From assembly GCA_009602725.1 (NCBI GenBank), contig WELB01000108.1, positions 3,930 through 14,018 on the forward strand: a DNA stretch of 10,089 nucleotides, read 5' to 3'. Shown piece after piece: positions 1-7,640 of this stretch. The notes under the pieces are model-generated. The model did no database searches, was not told where the DNA came from, and was given only the letters and a program-made list of their open reading frames with translations. The stretch's first letter is position 1, and every line of letters starts with the position of its first letter. This DNA comes from Spirogloea muscicola (lineage: Eukaryota; Streptophyta; Zygnematophyceae; Spirogloeales; Spirogloeaceae). Made by a program: the position numbers and the translations under genes.

Positions 1-112
1 GAGGGGGCCGTCGCGCCGCGGGCCCCATGGTGGGCGCCGCCGCCAGCGACGTCGGCGGCGGCCCGGGGTTTAGGCGGGCCGCCGCCGCCGCCCACGACCT
101 AGCTCGCTCGCG
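1..112. other. GC-rich stretch with a 13-bp hairpin, no gene recognised
   Basis: Very GC-rich left edge, with many GCC/GCG runs. Positions 53-65 and 75-87 are perfect reverse complements (13 bp) around a 9-base loop. The open plus frame starting at 27 is Ala/Gly/Arg-rich and runs on into a repeat at 113, so it is not a credible gene on its own. It could be the edge of a gene lying outside the window. Confidence 0.4.
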
Positions 113-227
113 GAGAAGCCAGCCCAAAGGAATGGACCACGGAAGTGCTCGCCGACAAGGTCTGAAGGAGCCGGAGCGCGAAGGACTACATAAGACATCA
201 GCAAAGGGGACGCTCAGTAACCTCCGT
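113..227 (-). repeat. diverged module B / LINE 3'-tail copy
   Basis: Read on the minus strand this matches the order of sequence blocks at 7540-7672 and in 2011-2126. A block ending near 227 is followed by a GTAGTCC-type stretch, then CCTTGTC, then the GGGCTGGCTT core near 114-125. It is more diverged than the other copies and its hairpin partner arm is degraded. Non-coding. Confidence 0.5.
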
Positions 228-269
228 GACCTCGCGCTCGGCGGGGGGCCTCGCCTCATTGCCGACGTT

Positions 270-360
270 GTCACGACTGACTGACTGTGTCAATTCCAGG
301 AGCGCCAAACGCTCGTCGGAGGAGGGTGGCTACGCAGTCCGCCAAGCGGCAGGCGCAAAG
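270..360 (+). mobile_element. LINE reverse-transcriptase C-terminal fragment, copy 3, left half
   Basis: This block is repeated at 971-1057. In the plus frame both encode a peptide of the form AxRSSEExGYAxRQAAGAK, which in the second copy continues directly into ERKYSDHPVGDE and a PLAIDVQGA motif. That is the region just before the C-terminal tail of many non-LTR retrotransposon reverse transcriptases. Here the continuation is displaced to 761 by an inserted element at 361-756. Family assignment rests on motif memory; repeat identity is seen directly. Confidence 0.65.
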
Positions 361-756
361 AGAGAAGGCGCGCGGTGCGCATGAAATTGTAAGGGAGGCC
401 AATTCTAGCCTTACAAAAGTCCTGTTAAGTGGGTTTTGAGCTGGCTAATGGGGACACTAACATCCCCGAGTGAGCACATGCATATCTGACAAGCTATACT
501 GAGGCGCCAAACCTCCACCACGACTAGCCTCGGCTAATGCACCACAGCACGCTGGTGAATCGCGAGTGCCTGGGAGCGCTGCAGACTTAATGATAGCCGC
601 ATCCTATAGCTATGATGCTATGATGGCTTGCGGGACGCTAGAATGCCCTAAGCTACCTGCCCGACTACGTCAGCGGGCATCAACATGCAGTGCCAGGCGA
701 TGGAGGAGGGAAGACCACTTCGTTCCGTAGCCGCCGTATATGTCCATGGCGCACGG
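361..756 (-). mobile_element. 5'-truncated LINE-like insertion, copy 1, decayed
   Basis: About 390 bp that is the inverted counterpart of 2338-2735, with high identity by eye. On the minus strand it carries the motifs DIYGGYGTKW-like, MRLSLSLQRSQALAIHQRA and SDMHVLTRG, then a 3' tail containing TGTAA (plus 411-415) and ending in the block AATTTCATGCGCACCGCGCG. A small deletion in the middle shifts the frame and gives an internal stop, so it is a dead copy. It interrupts another copy of the same superfamily; AAAG at 357-360 and 757-760 is a possible short target duplication. Confidence 0.7.
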
Positions 757-965
757 AAAGGAACGGAATTACTCGGATCACCCGGTGGGAGACGAGTTGT
801 CCCCCTCGCCGTCAACGTACAGGGCGCCTTTGGCACGACATGGCTTGACCTGCTGCACCGCCTTGCGCGGCGTGCAGCGGTCCGCCGCTACGGGCAGCAG
901 GGCGAGCAGCCTGGCTTCAATGTCGCCGGGTTCCTCGCTCAAGCTTCCGGATGCGCTTGGCTATC
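757..965 (+). mobile_element. LINE reverse-transcriptase C-terminal fragment, copy 3, right half
   Basis: Continues the fragment at 270-360 after the insertion. The frame reads a YSDHPVGDE-like block, then VPLAVNVQGAFGTTWLDLL, LARRA and GEQPGFNVAG, and ends abruptly near 963. There the sequence jumps to the start of the next tandem copy at 971. Compared with copy 4 it keeps the 29 bases around LHRLARRAA that copy 4 has lost. Confidence 0.65.
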
Positions 966-970
966 TTGTG

Positions 971-1503
971 GTCACGACTGACTGCGTTGTCTCCGGCAGC
1001 GCCAATCGATCGTCGGAGGAGGCGGGCTACGCAGCCCGCCAAGCGGCGGGCGCAAAGGAACGGAAATACTCCGACCACCCGGTGGGCGACGAAATTGTCC
1101 CACTGGCTATCGACGTCCAAGGCGCCGTCGGCACCAAATGGCTGGACCTGCCCGCCGCCACGGGCAACAGGGTGAGCAGCCTGGCTTTAACGTGGCCGGG
1201 TCCGTCGCTCAGGTCTACCGGATGCGCTTGGCTATCTCTTTGCAGCGGTCCCTTGCCCTCGCGGTTCACCTGCGCGCCGGCCGCGCTTTCGCTGCGGCCT
1301 CCGGCTACCGTCAGGGCGACGTCTTTCCGCCGTCTAGCTCTTCAGACTTGCATCTTCTGCTCCAGCAGTGGTCGTTTGATGGGTCAACAAGGCCCCCTTA
1401 ATGTTGCGCTAGTTTTTGTCTGAACAATGTATTGGCTTGAATTGGCCTCGCTTTAATTTCATGCGCACCGCGCGCCTTCTCTCTTCTGACTAGAGGTTAC
1501 TGA
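971..1503 (+). mobile_element. LINE reverse-transcriptase C-terminal fragment, copy 4, interrupted
   Basis: A tandem sister of copy 3, offset by about 305 bp once the insertion in copy 3 is discounted. It encodes SSEEAGYAARQAAGAKERKY, PLAIDVQGAVGTKWLDL, then after a 29-base deletion and frame change GEQPGFNVAGSVAQVYRMRL, SLQRSLALAVHLRAGRA and SDLHLL. The last codons (LTRGY and a TGA stop at 1501-1503) are separated from the rest by a 122-bp insertion at 1360-1481. Pseudogene-like; no start or upstream reverse-transcriptase core is present. Confidence 0.7.
1360..1481 (+). mobile_element. short 3'-end LINE insertion with target-site duplication
   Basis: The last ~50 bases (AATTGGCCTCGCTTTAATTT onward, then CATGCGCACCGCGCGCC) are the 3' terminus seen in copy 1, in copy 2 at 2694-2733 and in the copy at 9788. 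The preceding ~70 bases are not recognised elsewhere in the window. The heptamer TCTTCTG is present on both sides (1353-1359 and 1482-1488). Removing one heptamer plus the insert makes the host copy's conserved HLLTRGY codons contiguous. This looks like a 5'-truncated target-primed insertion. Confidence 0.65.
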
Positions 1504-1552
1504 TGAGAGTCCCCTTGCTGCTGTCTTAGTACTTAGCACCCAGGATTCTTCT

Positions 1553-1655
1553 GTCCTTGTCCATTCCTTTTGGGCTGGCTTCTCCCAGCCACCAGTCAAT
1601 CTGGCCGCGCTTCAGCGGTCCATGGCCCACGCTCTGCATCTGCGTGCTGGCCTCC
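1553..1655 (+). repeat. module B hairpin plus LINE snippet (copy 5)
   Basis: TTGTCCATTCCTTTTGGGCT begins a module B copy whose arms GGCTGG (1573-1578) and CCAGCC (1585-1590) can pair. About 57 bases from 1556 recur nearly identically at 8935-8990. The stretch 1609-1650 encodes LQRSMAHALHLRAG, a snippet of the LINE C-terminal peptide, before breaking into the next repeat. Confidence 0.6.
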
Positions 1656-1838
1656 AAACCTTGTCAATTCTTTTTGGGCTGGCTTTTCGCAGACCTTGCC
1701 CCCATTGGGAGTGCCACTTCTTCTTCAGGCCCCTTTGTAGCTGCTAAACGCTTGTAGGCCCCTCCGAACCTTTGTCAATTCTTTTTGGGCTGGCTTTTCG
1801 CAGCCCTTGCCCCCATTGGGAGTGCCACTTCTTCTAGC
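1651..1838 (+). repeat. tandem ~110-bp repeat of module B, about 1.7 units
   Basis: The block starting CCTCCAAACCTTGTCAATTC at 1651 restarts at 1761 with one base inserted. Each unit holds the GGGCTGGCTTTTCGCAGCCC core (1676 onward, with one arm mutated, and 1787-1806), a CCCCCATTGGGAGTGCCACT segment and a GGCCCCTTTGTAGCTGCT segment. The whole unit also recurs at 9634-9741. Non-coding. Confidence 0.75.
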
Positions 1839-1985
1839 TTGGCTATCTCTCTGCAGTGGTCCCTTGCTTTCGCGGTTCGCTTGCGCGCAGGCCGCGCTTT
1901 GGCGGCGGCCCCCGGCTTCCGTCAGGGCGACGTCTTTCCGCCAGCTAGCTGTTCAGACTTGCATCTTCTGACTAGAGGTTACTGG
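1836..1985 (+). mobile_element. LINE reverse-transcriptase C-terminal fragment, copy 6
   Basis: Encodes LAISLQWSLAFAVRLRAGRA, then LAAAPGFRQGDVFPPAS and SDLHLLTRGY in an unbroken plus frame. The stop codon of the family (TGA or TAG after GY) has become TGG, so the frame reads on into repeat. Truncated at the left by the tandem repeat. Confidence 0.7.
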
Positions 1986-2010
1986 AGAAGTGCTCGCCCA
2001 CAGAGAAGAG

Positions 2011-2189
2011 GGGCTGGCAAAGCCAGCCTAAGAAGAATGGACAATGTCTAAAGCCAAAGAAAGAGGAGCCGAAAAAGGACTACACTACAAAACACTGCAA
2101 AACACGTAGATGATGCAGAGGGAAGCTCAGTACCCACGAGTGAGCAACATCAGGTCGGAGTAGCTCGCTGCAGGGAAAAGGGGGTTGCG
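2011..2189 (-). mobile_element. LINE 3' end, copy 7, with 3' tail and module B hairpin
   Basis: On the minus strand, 2189-2127 encodes RNPLFPAASYSDLMLLTRGY followed by a TGA stop (2127-2129). The 3' tail then runs down to a module B hairpin: GGCTGGC (2012-2018) and GCCAGCC (2022-2028) around AAA. This tail is the inverted match of 7540-7672 beside the protease gene, which shows that module B is part of, or fused to, the 3' tail of one LINE subfamily. Confidence 0.6.
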
Positions 2190-2289
2190 AGGGCTTCCAA
2201 AAGCCAGCCCGAAAAGGTCTGAAGGGGCCAGAAAGTGCTTGCCTACACACCGACTGTGCCAGGTTGAGCGACACATCATGCGGAGAGGA
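2190..2289 (-). repeat. diverged module B copy
   Basis: CCAAAAGCCAGCCCGAAAAG at 2197-2216 and GGTCTGAAGGGGCC at 2217-2230 are the minus-strand reading of the module B core and its ACCTTGT flank. The rest to 2289 is not recognised. Confidence 0.45.
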
Positions 2290-2740
2290 AGAAGGAGAGG
2301 CACTGTAGTGACCACCCCCGGGGCGACCACTTCTTCCCATGCGCCATGGACATCTACGGCGGCTACGGAACGAAGTGGTCTGCCCTCCTCCATCGCCTGG
2401 CACTGCATGTCGATGCCCGCCGACGTAGTCGGGCGGGTAGCTTAGGCCATTTTAGCTTCCCGCAAGCCATAGTGCCATGCTTTAGAATGCGGTTATCGTT
2501 GAGTCTGCAGCGCTCTCAGGCACTCGCGATCCACCAGCGTGCTGGTCGTGCATTAGCCCAGGCTAATGGCTTCCGTGGGGGTGGTTTGGCTCCTCAGTAT
2601 AGCTTGTCAGATATGCATGTGCTCACTCGTGGATATTAGTGTCTCCCTTAGCCAGCTCATTACCCAGTTATAAAGACATTTGTAAAGCTAGAATTGGCCT
2701 CCCTTTCAATTTCATGCGCACTGCGCGTCTTCAATCTTGC
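2290..2740 (+). mobile_element. LINE reverse-transcriptase C-terminal fragment, copy 2, with full 3' tail
   Basis: The most complete copy. The plus frame gives CSDHPRGDHFFPCAMDIYGG, YGTKWSALLHRLALHVDARR, then RMRLSLSLQRSQALAIHQRA, GRALAQANGF and SDMHVLTRGY with a TAG stop at 2637-2639. The 3' tail carries TGTAA at 2681-2685 and ends in the CATGCGCACTGCGCG block near 2733. It is the inverted partner of copy 1 (361-756). 5'-truncated, as is usual for LINEs. Confidence 0.7.
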
Positions 2741-2946
2741 CTACAGCTTTCACGATTGGATATTACTCAGTAAGGTTGAGTGATCACTTAGGAACCTCTA
2801 ACTTAAGAGCCACAAGTCAGAAAGACTAGCTGCCAGGAAGCAGTTCCCTTGACGAGAGCCAGAGGCTGCAGCTAGAACACGGCCAGCAAGCAGATGCAAG
2901 GCGTGGGCCATGGGCCTCTGCAGGAACACGGACAGGCGCATGCGAA
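2741..2946 (-). mobile_element. LINE reverse-transcriptase C-terminal fragment, copy 8
   Basis: On the minus strand from about 2946 it encodes RMRLSVFLQRPMAHALHLLA, GRVLAAASGSRQGNCFLAAS and LSDLWLLS, then a TAG stop (2798-2800), followed by a short unrelated tail. It lies tail to tail with copy 2. Its sequence is closest to copy 10 near 9230-9500. Confidence 0.65.
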
Positions 2947-3705
2947 AGACGACCAGACAACAGCTTCATACCACGAATGTAATCTCTGCACTTCAACACA
3001 GCATGCGGATGACTGCACAAAGAACGAAGTACTTGCAAGAGTCTTCTCAAGGTCATCATGATATTGTCGAAAGTGGGTCAATCAAGGAGTTTTGGCACCG
3101 GTGATGACTGAGCAGGCAATCTGGAAGTGCCTTTCTGCGCTTCTACGCTACTCAACTACTTATCTTTAAGAATGTGCTGAACCTGTCTTAGCAGGAAATC
3201 TTCAAAGTAGATCTTGCAACAAGGACCTCAAATGAGCAAGTACTTGATGCTGCAAACAGTCAAAGAAGTTTACACTCTCAGGGCCGGCAAAATCAGTCAA
3301 GAAGGTGAAATGCTCATATCGCCGTGCTCATGCGAAGACCCCAAAGCGACTTGCTCAAGCCCCATATTCTGGAGCTTCATTGTGGCTTGTGAATGGAAGA
3401 ATTGCTGTACATCTCTTGGCTGGGGTGCGTAGACCACAGTAGGCGAGCCAAGGCTCAGAAGGTCCTGCTTGGCCTTATCAGGGCTCTGCTTACTGCATAT
3501 CCTGGACGGCGGAGCTAAGAGATGATGGCAGGAGGATGAGCTATGGCAGTGCCCGTTGTCTGTGGCTTTTCGGATCAGCTTGGGGCAGTCTGACTGTCAA
3601 TATGGGAGACATCGTGGCTCTACCACTCATCCTTTATAATCAGGGAGTTGCTAAGGATAGCAGGAAAATGAGGAGAAGGGAGAGAAAGTGTGCCAAGTAT
3701 CTCTT
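2947..3705. other. no recognised gene; probable 3' UTR of the protease gene plus intergenic DNA
   Basis: Lower-GC, non-repetitive within this window. Short open frames here have no recognisable domain. The minus-strand gene ends at 3706, so its 3' UTR must lie here. The only minus-strand TGTAA I find downstream is at 3274-3270, about 430 bases past the stop, a plausible chlorophyte poly(A) signal and 3' UTR length. No LINE or module B copy is visible in this stretch. Confidence 0.4.
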
Positions 3706-6700
3706 TTAGCACTTGTCTTGTCGACAGTCACTGAAGCAGGAGTTGAAGGCATAGGAACCATAGCCCAACCACCAGCAGCATTTTTGGCACTCCATGAGGT
3801 AGTCGTTGCAGCTATATGAGAGGGGCGGGAATGGTGGGTATGGGCACGGGTTCCAGTAGTCCGAGAGCTGGCAGTATAACGGCGAGAGAATGTCCGGGTT
3901 ACCAAAGCAGTGCCCATGGCAAGCTGTTGCACAGGGATTGCACTGCCCATTCACAGGTGCATATGTTGGAGTTGCAAAGTTGCAGATGGCGTCGCACAAA
4001 CTATTGTAGATTTTTCCATCCCAGCCACAGACGTCGTCGCCATCAGTGCAACCGCAGTAGCGTCCAATGGGCCACTGGCATGGGATCTGAAGCGGGAATA
4101 TTTACGAGAGGTCAGAGGGAAACCCAAATCAGATGGCAAACAGGGTGAATGACGATGGGGCACATGTACGACCTCAGCTGTCTAGTGAACGCATGAAGCC
4201 CAAACATGTGGCAACCATAAATAATGGCGCAGCAAGATACCTCCAGGAGGGTGTTGGCAGCGACATTGTTGCAGTCAGACAGCTGGTTCTGGAAGCAGAT
4301 ATTGGCAGGTGAAGCAGTAGGACCGCATCGCTGTGCCATTGCCTGAGAGATACTGGCAAGTGTTTCGCCGCTTTTGGTGATGTAGGGCTGGATATTCATG
4401 TAGTCAGTCGAGTTCGGCGGTGCAATGCAGACCTCCTGGCCAATCTGGAGGAATGGGGAGCCGCATTGGAGGCCGGGATTGAGGTCTATGAACTGGCTCT
4501 CCGAGAGATCAGATGCCAAGGCGATCATTCCGCATGTGTCTCCTTGCTGGAGAATCATGGAGGAGTCAAATGTCAGTCTCGAAAATATGCACGCTTGCTT
4601 GCAGATGAAACAGCACTTGGAGCAGACAGGTGCAAGCTGTTGCTGAAAAATCACAGAAACAAGCATTCACAAGACCTACCGTGACACTGTATTTGTTGGT
4701 ACACGCTGGAGCTGTGATGGCAGGGGACTGAGCCACGCAGACACTGAGGCTTTTGGGTAATTTCCGTAAGCAGTTGACGGAGGGGTTAAAAGCCTGGAAC
4801 TGGCTCCAGCTGAGCTGGAAGCGCCCCATGATTGAGGCGCAGGTGGAGTAGGCCTTTGTTACCTGTCAAAGCGCTCAGTATGATCAGTATAAAGCCGCGG
4901 CATTGTTGTCAAGCTGACATCAGCTTAAGGACGGTCGCGACCTCCAACAGATTACAACACTCTGCCACGCGGAGGAGCAAGCACAGATAGGGTACACATA
5001 GACAACTACCTGGAAGCTCTGCGTGCATGCCGGAGGAGGCGGGCTCGTCACAGATAACAAGTTGGTGCACAGCGTTTGTCCAGGCCAGAGAAAATAGGTG
5101 TAGCAGGTCAAAGACGGGTTGAAGCGCTTCAGAGAAGCAATTGTGATCCCGCGCGACCGTGCAACGCTGCCGCACGTGTCCCACATTTGCGTGGTGTAAT
5201 GGGCTGTGCAGCTCCCTGTCAGCTGGTCGCCAGCAACAGCTAGCACGGTGCCTGCAAGTCACATGCAACAGCGTAGTATCAGAAGAATAGCTTCGGTTGG
5301 GTCCGAATCTGAAACCTGCAGGTGACACCACGGGTGAAGGCCAGTGCTTGCTTGGACTCTTCTCCATTTGCATCTGGTGGGCGAATACATGCACCCAAAT
5401 CTCATGACCATTCGGCCACCTTAATGATCTCCCCCGCAAGTTCGTGCTATGACGACGTTCACTTAGAAGGACGAGACGACGTTCACTTAGAAGGACGAGA
5501 GGCTGAGCAGCTCACCTTTCTGCAGTTGCTGGCACACAAGAGACGGGTTGTAGGCCTTGAGGTCCGCAACGCTTATTGAAAAGAGTTGCGCTACAGACTT
5601 GCACGTATCGCCCATAACGGTCTGGTAAGTCGGGAGGCCACCAGTTTTATGGCCGGCAACGCATGTAGGCGAGCCGTCGGCAGCGCTGCCCAGTGCAGTA
5701 TTGTCTGGGCAGGTGCACAGGTACGACCCATCACCGTTGTTGCTGCAGGCACCGTACCCGCATGGGTTTGGGTTGGCGCTGCAGGGACTGGCCGGGACGC
5801 ACTTGGGTGCGAGGGAGCCCGAGACAAAGTTGTTCACGTAGCCACTTGGGCAAGCGCAGGTATACCCGCCGTCCACGAGCGTACATGTGCCTCCGCCGCA
5901 GGGATTGACGCCGCCGCAGGCGTTTGCAGGGTCATTGGATACGCCGATCAAGCCTGGGGACGATGTTATCCCACAGCGGCCCTTGCCGCTCTCCATCACG
6001 ATGTAGGCATAGCCAGCATCGGCCCAACCTGTGCCCCACGAGTTCTTGACGATCCAGTACGGAGGTGAGGCCAAGGAGTTATAGCCCACGATGAGCACGG
6101 CGTGGTTGAGGCGGTCGTCTGAGCACGAGCCCGCGTAGACGTTGAAGCCGGCGCCCAGGCTTTGGAAATCGGGAGCATCGCCGTTCATGAGAGCCAGCAC
6201 GGGCTGCACACCAGCGAGCCAGACGCGGCGTCAGTGACTGTAGAGCGAGTAAGCTGGCTCTGCGATCCATGACGGCTGACGCAAGCTTTAAGCAGCGCTG
6301 CCAGCACTGGCTTGAACACACTTGGAGACCGCCAGGCCCAGCCTGCCACCGGATCTGCCATAGACCCGCAACTCCTCCGACTTCAAGACGCCCAAAACTA
6401 CAACTGCAGTCTTCGACCTCTACCTGACTGCCTGCATGCCCGCCAGACGTACCCGCAGCCAAGGATCTGCTCGGGCCGCTGCCACGGTACGACACAGAGG
6501 CGGGTCAGCGGACGCAACACCCACGCTCACCTGTTTGGTGACGGCCTTCATCATCGCAAAGGTGTCCTGGGCAGGGACGGTCTCCCAGGACGTGATGCCG
6601 GCCACCTTGGTGGCCGCCTCCTTGGCCGAGTCGCACGTCTCGTTGGCGCCCGTATATGGGTAGTCGGCGTCGCTGTCGAGGCCACCATTGGCCACGATGT

Positions 6701-7182
6701 ACTGCAAGGCGAACGACGGCCAGCCGCCCTGGCAGCACGTCGCGCCGGCCTCGCAGTCGCAGAGCTGCTGCGCCGAGAGGGCCTGCGCGGTGCCGTCGGC
6801 TCTGACGATGGCCGCCAGCGACGAGACGAGGTCCGCGGAGGCCAGAGCCCAGCAGGAGGCGCACTGGCCCTGGTCCTGGACGGCCGTTAGCGCTGCGGAG
6901 CGCCAGTCCACAGACGGCAGCGGGACGATGGAGGCGAAGCGGTAGAAGGTGGCGGCGTAAGCGGCGGCTGACGGCGGGATGGCCGCCAGGGACTCCACCA
7001 GCAGGCCGAGCTGCTGGATCTGCGCCGACGCAAAGTCCACGAGCCGCCGCCGCTCCGAGTCCGGCACCGGCGCCGCGAGCCCGGGCTCTGCGGGCGCCGA
7101 CTCGGGCTCGGACTCGGACTCAGCGGGGGAGGAGCGCCGCGCCGGCGCCGCCGCCGCGGCCAGCGCCAGGAAGGNGGCGGCG

Positions 7183-7213
<31 letters not shown>

Positions 7214-7640
7214 CTTTCGGGCGGCGGCGGGGTGTGCGGCTGGTCGGGGGATTGTGGCCACGGCCGGCCTGCAGGTCGTCCGGGGCCACCAGTGGGGCCG
7301 TCCGCCTCCGCCCGCTGACACGCCGGGGTTGGGGACGGTGGGCCCGCCCCCCTGCCTCTGTTGGATCCTTCTGGGCCACCCCCCTGGCCGCTTCCGATCC
7401 GGCATCCCGCGGCCGCCCGGCTCGGGCACTTGACCCGCTGTGACAGCGCGGCGCGCCGCGACTGAGCTTTCGCCCCCGACGGTTCGGCGGCCGGGGCGTC
7501 GCCGGTGGTGGAGGTGGGGCCCCCCCGGCCCCACCGCCTCTGGGTACTGGCTCTGAGCTTCCCCCCTGCATCGTCTCGTGTTTTGTAGTGTAGTCCCTTT
7601 TCTCGGCACCTCTTTCTTTGGCTTTGGCACATTGTCCCAT
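3706..7640 (-). CDS. secreted papain-family protease with EGF, LysM and Kazal-like domains (6 exons)
   Basis: Spliced model on the minus strand: join of 7640-6531, 6203-5516, 5251-5010, 4862-4680, 4546-4241 and 4086-3706, which is 2910 bases and 969 residues with TAA at 3708-3706. All five junctions keep frame and are GT-AG. Domains: signal-like Arg then Ala/Leu segment about 142-168; short propeptide; C1A protease about 242-455 with oxyanion Gln257, catalytic Cys263 (QGQCASCWA), His404 (LNHAVLIVGY) and Asn424 (KNSWGTGW); two six-Cys EGF-like domains 466-505 and 511-551; five LysM-like repeats near 562-605, 616-661, 678-724, 738-783 and 792-846; a Kazal-like domain 854-892 (VCGWDGKIYNSLC); and a Cys-rich tail to 969. 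It probably cleaves proteins outside the cell or at the wall while LysM domains hold GlcNAc-type glycans. The first ~140 residues are doubtful: the only Met codons (1 and 24) lie in a dispersed repeat and one base is unknown at 7175, so the real start may be in an unseen exon. No ERFNIN-type propeptide is visible. Confidence 0.8.
4087..4240 (-). other. intron 5 of the protease gene (phase 0)
   Basis: Donor GGAG|GTATCT and acceptor TTCCCGCTTCAG|ATC with a good pyrimidine tract, 154 bases. The join gives NTLLEIPCQW, a typical LysM ending, and opens the frame into the Kazal-like exon. Confidence 0.8.
4547..4679 (-). other. intron 4 of the protease gene (phase 0)
   Basis: Donor CACG|GTAGGT and acceptor GATTCTCCAG|CAAGG, 133 bases. 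The join gives NKYSVTQGDTCGMIA, restoring the exact spacing of the Y-x-V-x-x-G-D-T-C LysM motif. Confidence 0.8.
4863..5009 (-). other. intron 3 of the protease gene (phase 0)
   Basis: Donor TTCCAG|GTAGTT, acceptor TTTGACAG|GTAACA, 147 bases. It gives ACTQSFQVTKAYSTCASIMG, which lines up without gaps with the fifth LysM (QPYITKSGETLASI). A second acceptor AG nine bases later (ACAAAG|GCC) is also in frame and would remove VTK, giving a LysM two residues shorter. Confidence 0.65.
5252..5515 (-). other. intron 2 of the protease gene (phase 1)
   Basis: Donor AAAG|GTGAGC, acceptor GACTTGCAG|GCACC, 264 bases. It splits a Gly codon and completes the first LysM repeat (CQQLQKGTVLAVAG). It contains a perfect 24-bp tandem duplication at 5451-5498. 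Confidence 0.8.
5451..5498. repeat. perfect 24-bp tandem duplication in intron 2
   Basis: Units 5451-5474 and 5475-5498 are identical (GACGACGTTCACTTAGAAGG plus ACGA). The pair ends 18 bases from the intron donor. Absence of differences between units suggests a recent event. Confidence 0.9.
6204..6530 (-). other. intron 1 of the protease gene (phase 0)
   Basis: Donor CAG|GTGAGC and acceptor GTGTGCAG|CCC on the minus strand, 327 bases. Splicing joins KAVTKQ to PVLALMNG, the usual papain-family QPV strand before the active-site His. The unspliced frame gives a nonfamily tail, which supports the intron. Confidence 0.85.
7182..7216. repeat. hexanucleotide microsatellite (GGCTCT)n next to an unknown base
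   Basis: Five GGCTCT units and a partial sixth. On the minus strand they encode alternating Ala-Arg at the start of the putative signal segment, or Pro-Glu/Gln-Ser in the other frames. The N at 7175 lies seven bases from the array, so slippage or assembly uncertainty could change both the unit number and the frame here. Confidence 0.85.

Noticed and set aside
740-1423. 227-residue plus-strand open frame
   Set aside because: It runs across an element insertion junction, two tandem LINE fragments and part of a third insert, with shifts in the conserved peptide frame. It is a chance fusion of repeat pieces, not a gene.
3214-3432. 72-residue plus-strand frame with several Cys
   Set aside because: No recognisable domain, and it lies where the 3' UTR of the minus-strand gene is expected.
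6312-6890. 192-residue plus-strand frame opposite the protease
   Set aside because: Antisense shadow of GC-rich coding DNA, crossing intron 1 of the real gene with no domain of its own.
6887-7630. 247-residue Arg/Pro-rich minus-strand frame
   Set aside because: It is a shifted frame over the GC-rich 5' part of the protease gene; the frame that continues into the catalytic domain is the other one.
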